Source of the DNA: Temnothorax longispinosus
Lineage: Eukaryota; Arthropoda; Insecta; Hymenoptera; Formicidae
Length of the DNA stretch: 64,000 bases
Assembly (NCBI RefSeq): GCF_030848805.1
Contig: NC_092367.1
Location: 20,269,692-20,333,691 of the forward strand
Direction: 5' to 3'
A program made the position numbers and the translations under genes. Positions 60,320 to 64,000 of this stretch are shown in pieces. Each line of letters opens with the position of its first letter. Position 1 is the first letter of the stretch. Under the pieces are notes generated by a model. That model had not been told where the DNA came from. It saw nothing but the letters and a program-made list of their open reading frames with translations, and ran no database searches.

Positions 60320-63300
60320 GGACGAAAAGGAAGTGTTCCGTCGTTATTATGTGAATTCCGCGAGTTATACTTTGAACGTGACACATATCATGCGAAGAAG
60401 CTTCGCACGTTATGATGTGAGTATAGTGCAAACAATTAATACATATATTAATCATGAGTGATTTTGAATCTTGTCTACGCGAAAATATTGCATATCTTAT
60501 ATCTATACATATATAATTTAATATATTTAATCGAATACGCAGAGGCAGTTTGATACTTGTACAACCGCCGAAGACGACTCGTATTTTTCATCGGATCTTG
60601 ATCTACCGAATCCAAAGTAATGTTTGCTCGAATCTTAATCTATTTATATATCTTAAAAAAGCTGTGTAATCACTGATCTTGTATCTTCCAAGAGTGACAC
60701 AATCTTGTCGAAAATTGCGACTTACTTGTCGAGCATCTAGAAACGAAAAGAACGATCAACTAGACTTTCTCAAATTGCCGTCAAAATCATTACATTGCTG
60801 TCAAGATCCAGTTGTTAATAGACAAGTCGTCGAAGCAAAATTATGTAAGTGATGTAAGTGTTAATAAAGTTCAAATATACGAATTTCAAATATTTGATAA
60901 GCGAGTCCATATATTACTTGACAAAAGCGTTTTATGTAAAATTTTTGTTTGTCATTATATATTTTATACACGCATATTATTTTGTGGAGACACATTTTAG
61001 TTACCAGAGAAGTCGACCAGGTTGCCGCGTCGCAACATATCTCAAATATTGAATCTTCTGCTTCAAATACCTGTCAGAAAAAGTATGAAGTAAGATATGA
61101 GGTATGTATAATATTAAGTAATTGTATATTTAGAATACTTTGACGTGAACCCTTTTGTATCAAAAGTATGTTAACATTTGGCAGATTGTGTGTCATTCGC
61201 ATTGCAGTCATTACTTAATAATGTCTAATTTTAATCATCAGAAATAAAATATATTTTTTACCGATTAACAATTTAAATTTATAAAAGTTTAACGTTTCTC
61301 ATCTTATAAAGAAATCCTTATAAAGAATCAGCGTAAATTTTTTCTAGAATACTAATTAATATGCAAAAATGAATTTAAAGATATACTATTGTACTATATG
61401 TGTTTTGATGGACTGTTTCTTAGCCACAAGGGGTAACTTTCGAAGAAAAGCATTCGAGCAATGGTGAAAAGTTTGAACGTAAACTCAATGAGAAAATTTG
61501 GTAACTATTTAAAAAATTAATCCAAACATACATTCTTACTCCTAGCCGCTTTAAAGTTTTGAGGCGCAAGTTGTTTTTATTATCTTGGTTAAAGCGCCTA
61601 ATGCATTGCGCTGATAGCAGGAAACAAAGCAGTACACCACGGATCGTAAGGGCTATTCGACAAAACAGCAAGAAACGTGAGTTAATTTTTAGAAATAAAT
61701 TTAGATTATGTTAATATTATTATATTAATTTTTTAGTCGATCCAAAAGCAATTCGATCGGTAACGTCCTATCAACCACGCACAGGCAACAGTAAAAGCAG
61801 CGTTGTCGTACTTTATCACGGTAGATTCAATATACCTCCATCATCATCTTCGAAGGCTCTTGTGCTTTCGAAACTTTCGAAATCCGATCAGACAGTTCAA
61901 ACATCGCAAATATCGCGATCGGAAGTTACAAGTCCTGCATCACCTGATAAGTAAGTGAATGAGTAAGTGATATCGATACAGTGAAAAAAATTTTAAGAGA
62001 TTATATTCCGTAAAGAAAGGCAGTATATTTGACCGGTTTAAGTTATTTTTACACGGAAAATATGTTTAAAAAGGGCAAAAATCATAGAAACTCCAGAAAC
62101 TCTGTCTCCGAGATATCCACTACGTCGACGAAAAACTTGCAAAAGATATCGCCATACATCAAGACAACAGCCTTCTCTGAATGTAAACATTTATCACGCG
62201 AATCGAGTAGAGCGATTTGTATCGCCGTTGCAACATCAGTGGACTCCACTTGAAAAGCAAATAGGAATAAATTCCAAGTATAAGAATCTAGAGTTCACAA
62301 ACAAGCTTCCCAAAGATTCTGTCAGGCCGCAATCGAGAACAATTACTTGTCATATCAACGAACACGCAACGAATCAAAGATCGCATAAATGTATCAAAGA
62401 AGAAAAAACTTGGGAGAAACGATGCTCACTCGTTGAAGCCGCCGCTTCAAAACCTATGGACCATCGTCCAGAGTAAATAATTTGGGGAATAGATTGGGTA
62501 TATAACAGAATCGAAGGTAATACATAGAAGCGATATGTAATATAACTTTGCAGGAAAGTGGAGACGAAATACACAAAAAAGCAAAAGCAATCGACGTCAT
62601 CTTGCTTGAATCTGGGTTTGCCGATACAGCAGCAGATACAAACTCATCCCAAAGAAACGAGCGTTATCCCAAAGAAATCAGCATTCGTCGTGAATGGGAT
62701 TGGCGAGACGAGTCGTATGTTTCCCTTCCAAGCTACGCCTAGTGGTAATCTCAAGATCATTCCGAATCAGGTAAGAAAGATCTCGTTTCAGCAGATGCTA
62801 TAATGAAATCTTTTCAGAAATATCGGTCTCGAAGCAGACATAGCATAGTCGTTTTAGGTTGTATTCGAGTCGAACAAGTTCAGCGTTTTAGTTGCTGATC
62901 CGCGACATACAAAGGTCAACGTCAAGACCGAGCTTAATCGACCAGGTGTTAACATTGGCACATCCGTTTCTGACTCTTCGAATCGAACAAGATATATCGA
63001 TCTCCCGCCTGGCATTACGTCGTCGACGATCGATCAGTTGCAGGTGAAACTCAAGGTCTTTTTATAGCTATTTCTAGTTTTGATATCGTCTAAATGTTAT
63101 TTGGTCTGTGCAACACACACAGGCACAGAAAAAGTTACCATATATCGAAGGAAGCTATAGATCACGAACGCAACCAAGTACAAAGTTTTATTCATCAGAA
63201 ATGGAACAAAATCATTCGGTACAATCGACATCCCATCAACTTCCTCCAATGAACGAAGTACCACTCGCCTCGTTAGTTCTTTTAAATTTAAAATTTACAA

Positions 63301-63536
63301 AATTTACAAATGTAAAATTTAAGGACACATTTATATGTCACAATTTTAAGTGATATTCATCTCCTTATTCTAGTCTTGGTTATTTTCTGTTTTAAACAGG
63401 TTGGGATTTACAAATGAGCAACCGATCAATTGGAATAATATAATTCTTCCTGAAAAGACTGACTTGTATCAGGAATTAGCTAGACGTATCATAAATTATA
63501 AGTAAGAAAAGAGAGAGAATCTTAAATAATATACTC

Positions 63537-63581
<45 letters not shown>

Positions 63582-63878
63582 GCTCTTTGTTTATCACTTT
63601 GCAAGTGTTTTTTAACTAAATATCTTTTAATTAAATAACTTTCATGTCATTTAGTAAGAAATAATTTAACTTGTATAATATTATGCTATGCTTTATGAGC
63701 AACAGTTTATTATAAATTAAATTATATTAAAGTAAGCATTTCTTTATTTATTCTACCAAGAAATGCTGACTGTGTCGTTCGAATTGATCATGATGAGTTT
63801 CATTGCCACCTCCTTGTTCTGCAAAGTTACAGTATATTTTTCGACGAGAAAAATCGCAAGGATATCGACTTGTCCGGC
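60320..63878 (+). CDS. BTB/POZ-domain protein, partial, unrecognised N-terminus
   Basis: The BTB fold mediates dimerisation and often Cullin-3 binding. Exons inferred: 60320-60416, 60543-60616, 60693-60844, 61001-61101, 61424-61500, 61546-61676, 61737-61950, ~62043-62472, 62554-62770, 62858-63043, 63123-63271, 63400-63501 and 63761-63878. All junctions agree in phase except 61950 to ~62043 (donor phase 2, available acceptors phase 1). The long N-terminal part is Ser/Lys/Arg-rich with no known domain. The last exons read EKTDLYQELARRIINYK then NADCVVRIDHDEFHCHLLVL and QSYSIFFDEKNRKDIDLSG, the typical start of a BTB domain. The gene continues past the window edge. The true start is not settled, and the downstream domains that would name the subfamily are outside. 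Confidence 0.72.
63538..63580. repeat. (TA)n microsatellite
   Basis: About 42 bp of TA in the last complete intron of the BTB gene. Confidence 0.95.
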
Positions 63879-64000
63879 GTAAGATTTTATCTAAGTTGTA
63901 ATACTTGATTAGATTTTAGGTAAAATAAATAATTTTAGAAAATATTTTTGAAATTTGAAAAAAATATGGCTATCTTAAACTTTGAAAATTTTTGTGTAAA

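Noticed and set aside
1..64000. tRNA, rRNA and well-known insect miRNA sequences; TTAGG telomeric tracts
   Set aside because: Looked for characteristic B-box, conserved miRNA and TTAGG strings by eye and found none; a tRNAscan/Infernal run would be needed to exclude them.

Overview
The window looks like a piece of an insect nuclear genome, most likely a hymenopteran such as an ant (inference). It is AT-rich with GC-rich islands at gene 5' ends, has many short GT-AG introns, carries a multi-exon 7-transmembrane odorant receptor, and contains a telomerase reverse transcriptase gene (canonical telomerase is lost in Diptera). No bacterial genes, CRISPR arrays, rRNA or tRNA genes were seen.

Layout. 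1-24.7 kb is gene-poor. It holds a candidate minus-strand leader of four small exons (22.6, 21.1, 20.5 and 18.4 kb), the last with a start codon in front of an intron that would leave the window. It also has a candidate two-exon cysteine-rich small-peptide ORF at 9.2-9.7 kb, a long fold-back element at 16.5-16.9 kb and a TTAA-flanked MITE at 12.2-12.5 kb. 24.7-30.5 kb holds a divergent pair: Tom40 (minus) and an unrecognised basic protein with cyclin-docking and CDK-site motifs (plus). 30.5-38.4 kb is tacc (minus), tail to tail with the previous gene. 40.0-43 kb is Cyclin E (minus), with E2F-like sites upstream. 45.3-46.9 kb is lowfat/LIX1 (plus). 48.0-49.0 kb is mitochondrial ClpP (minus), head to head with TERT (plus, 49.6-52.1 kb). 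53.9-56.4 kb is repeat-rich: a TTAA MITE, a ~212-bp tandem array in A-B-B-A order, and an older ~190-bp diverged array. 56.8-59.4 kb is an odorant receptor (minus). 60.3 kb to the window end is a multi-exon BTB/POZ-domain gene (plus) that runs off the edge.

Gene models were built by hand from reading frame, splice signals and intron phase. In Tom40, the CDK-motif gene, tacc, lowfat and ClpP every junction is phase-consistent from start to stop. Unresolved: the N-terminus of Cyclin E, both ends of TERT, the last exon of the odorant receptor, and one junction of the BTB gene. Functionally the window mixes mitochondrial housekeeping (Tom40, ClpP), cell-cycle and centrosome genes (CycE, tacc and probably the CDK-motif protein), Fat/Dachsous signalling (lowfat), telomere maintenance (TERT) and chemosensation (Or). 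They are neighbours, not an operon.
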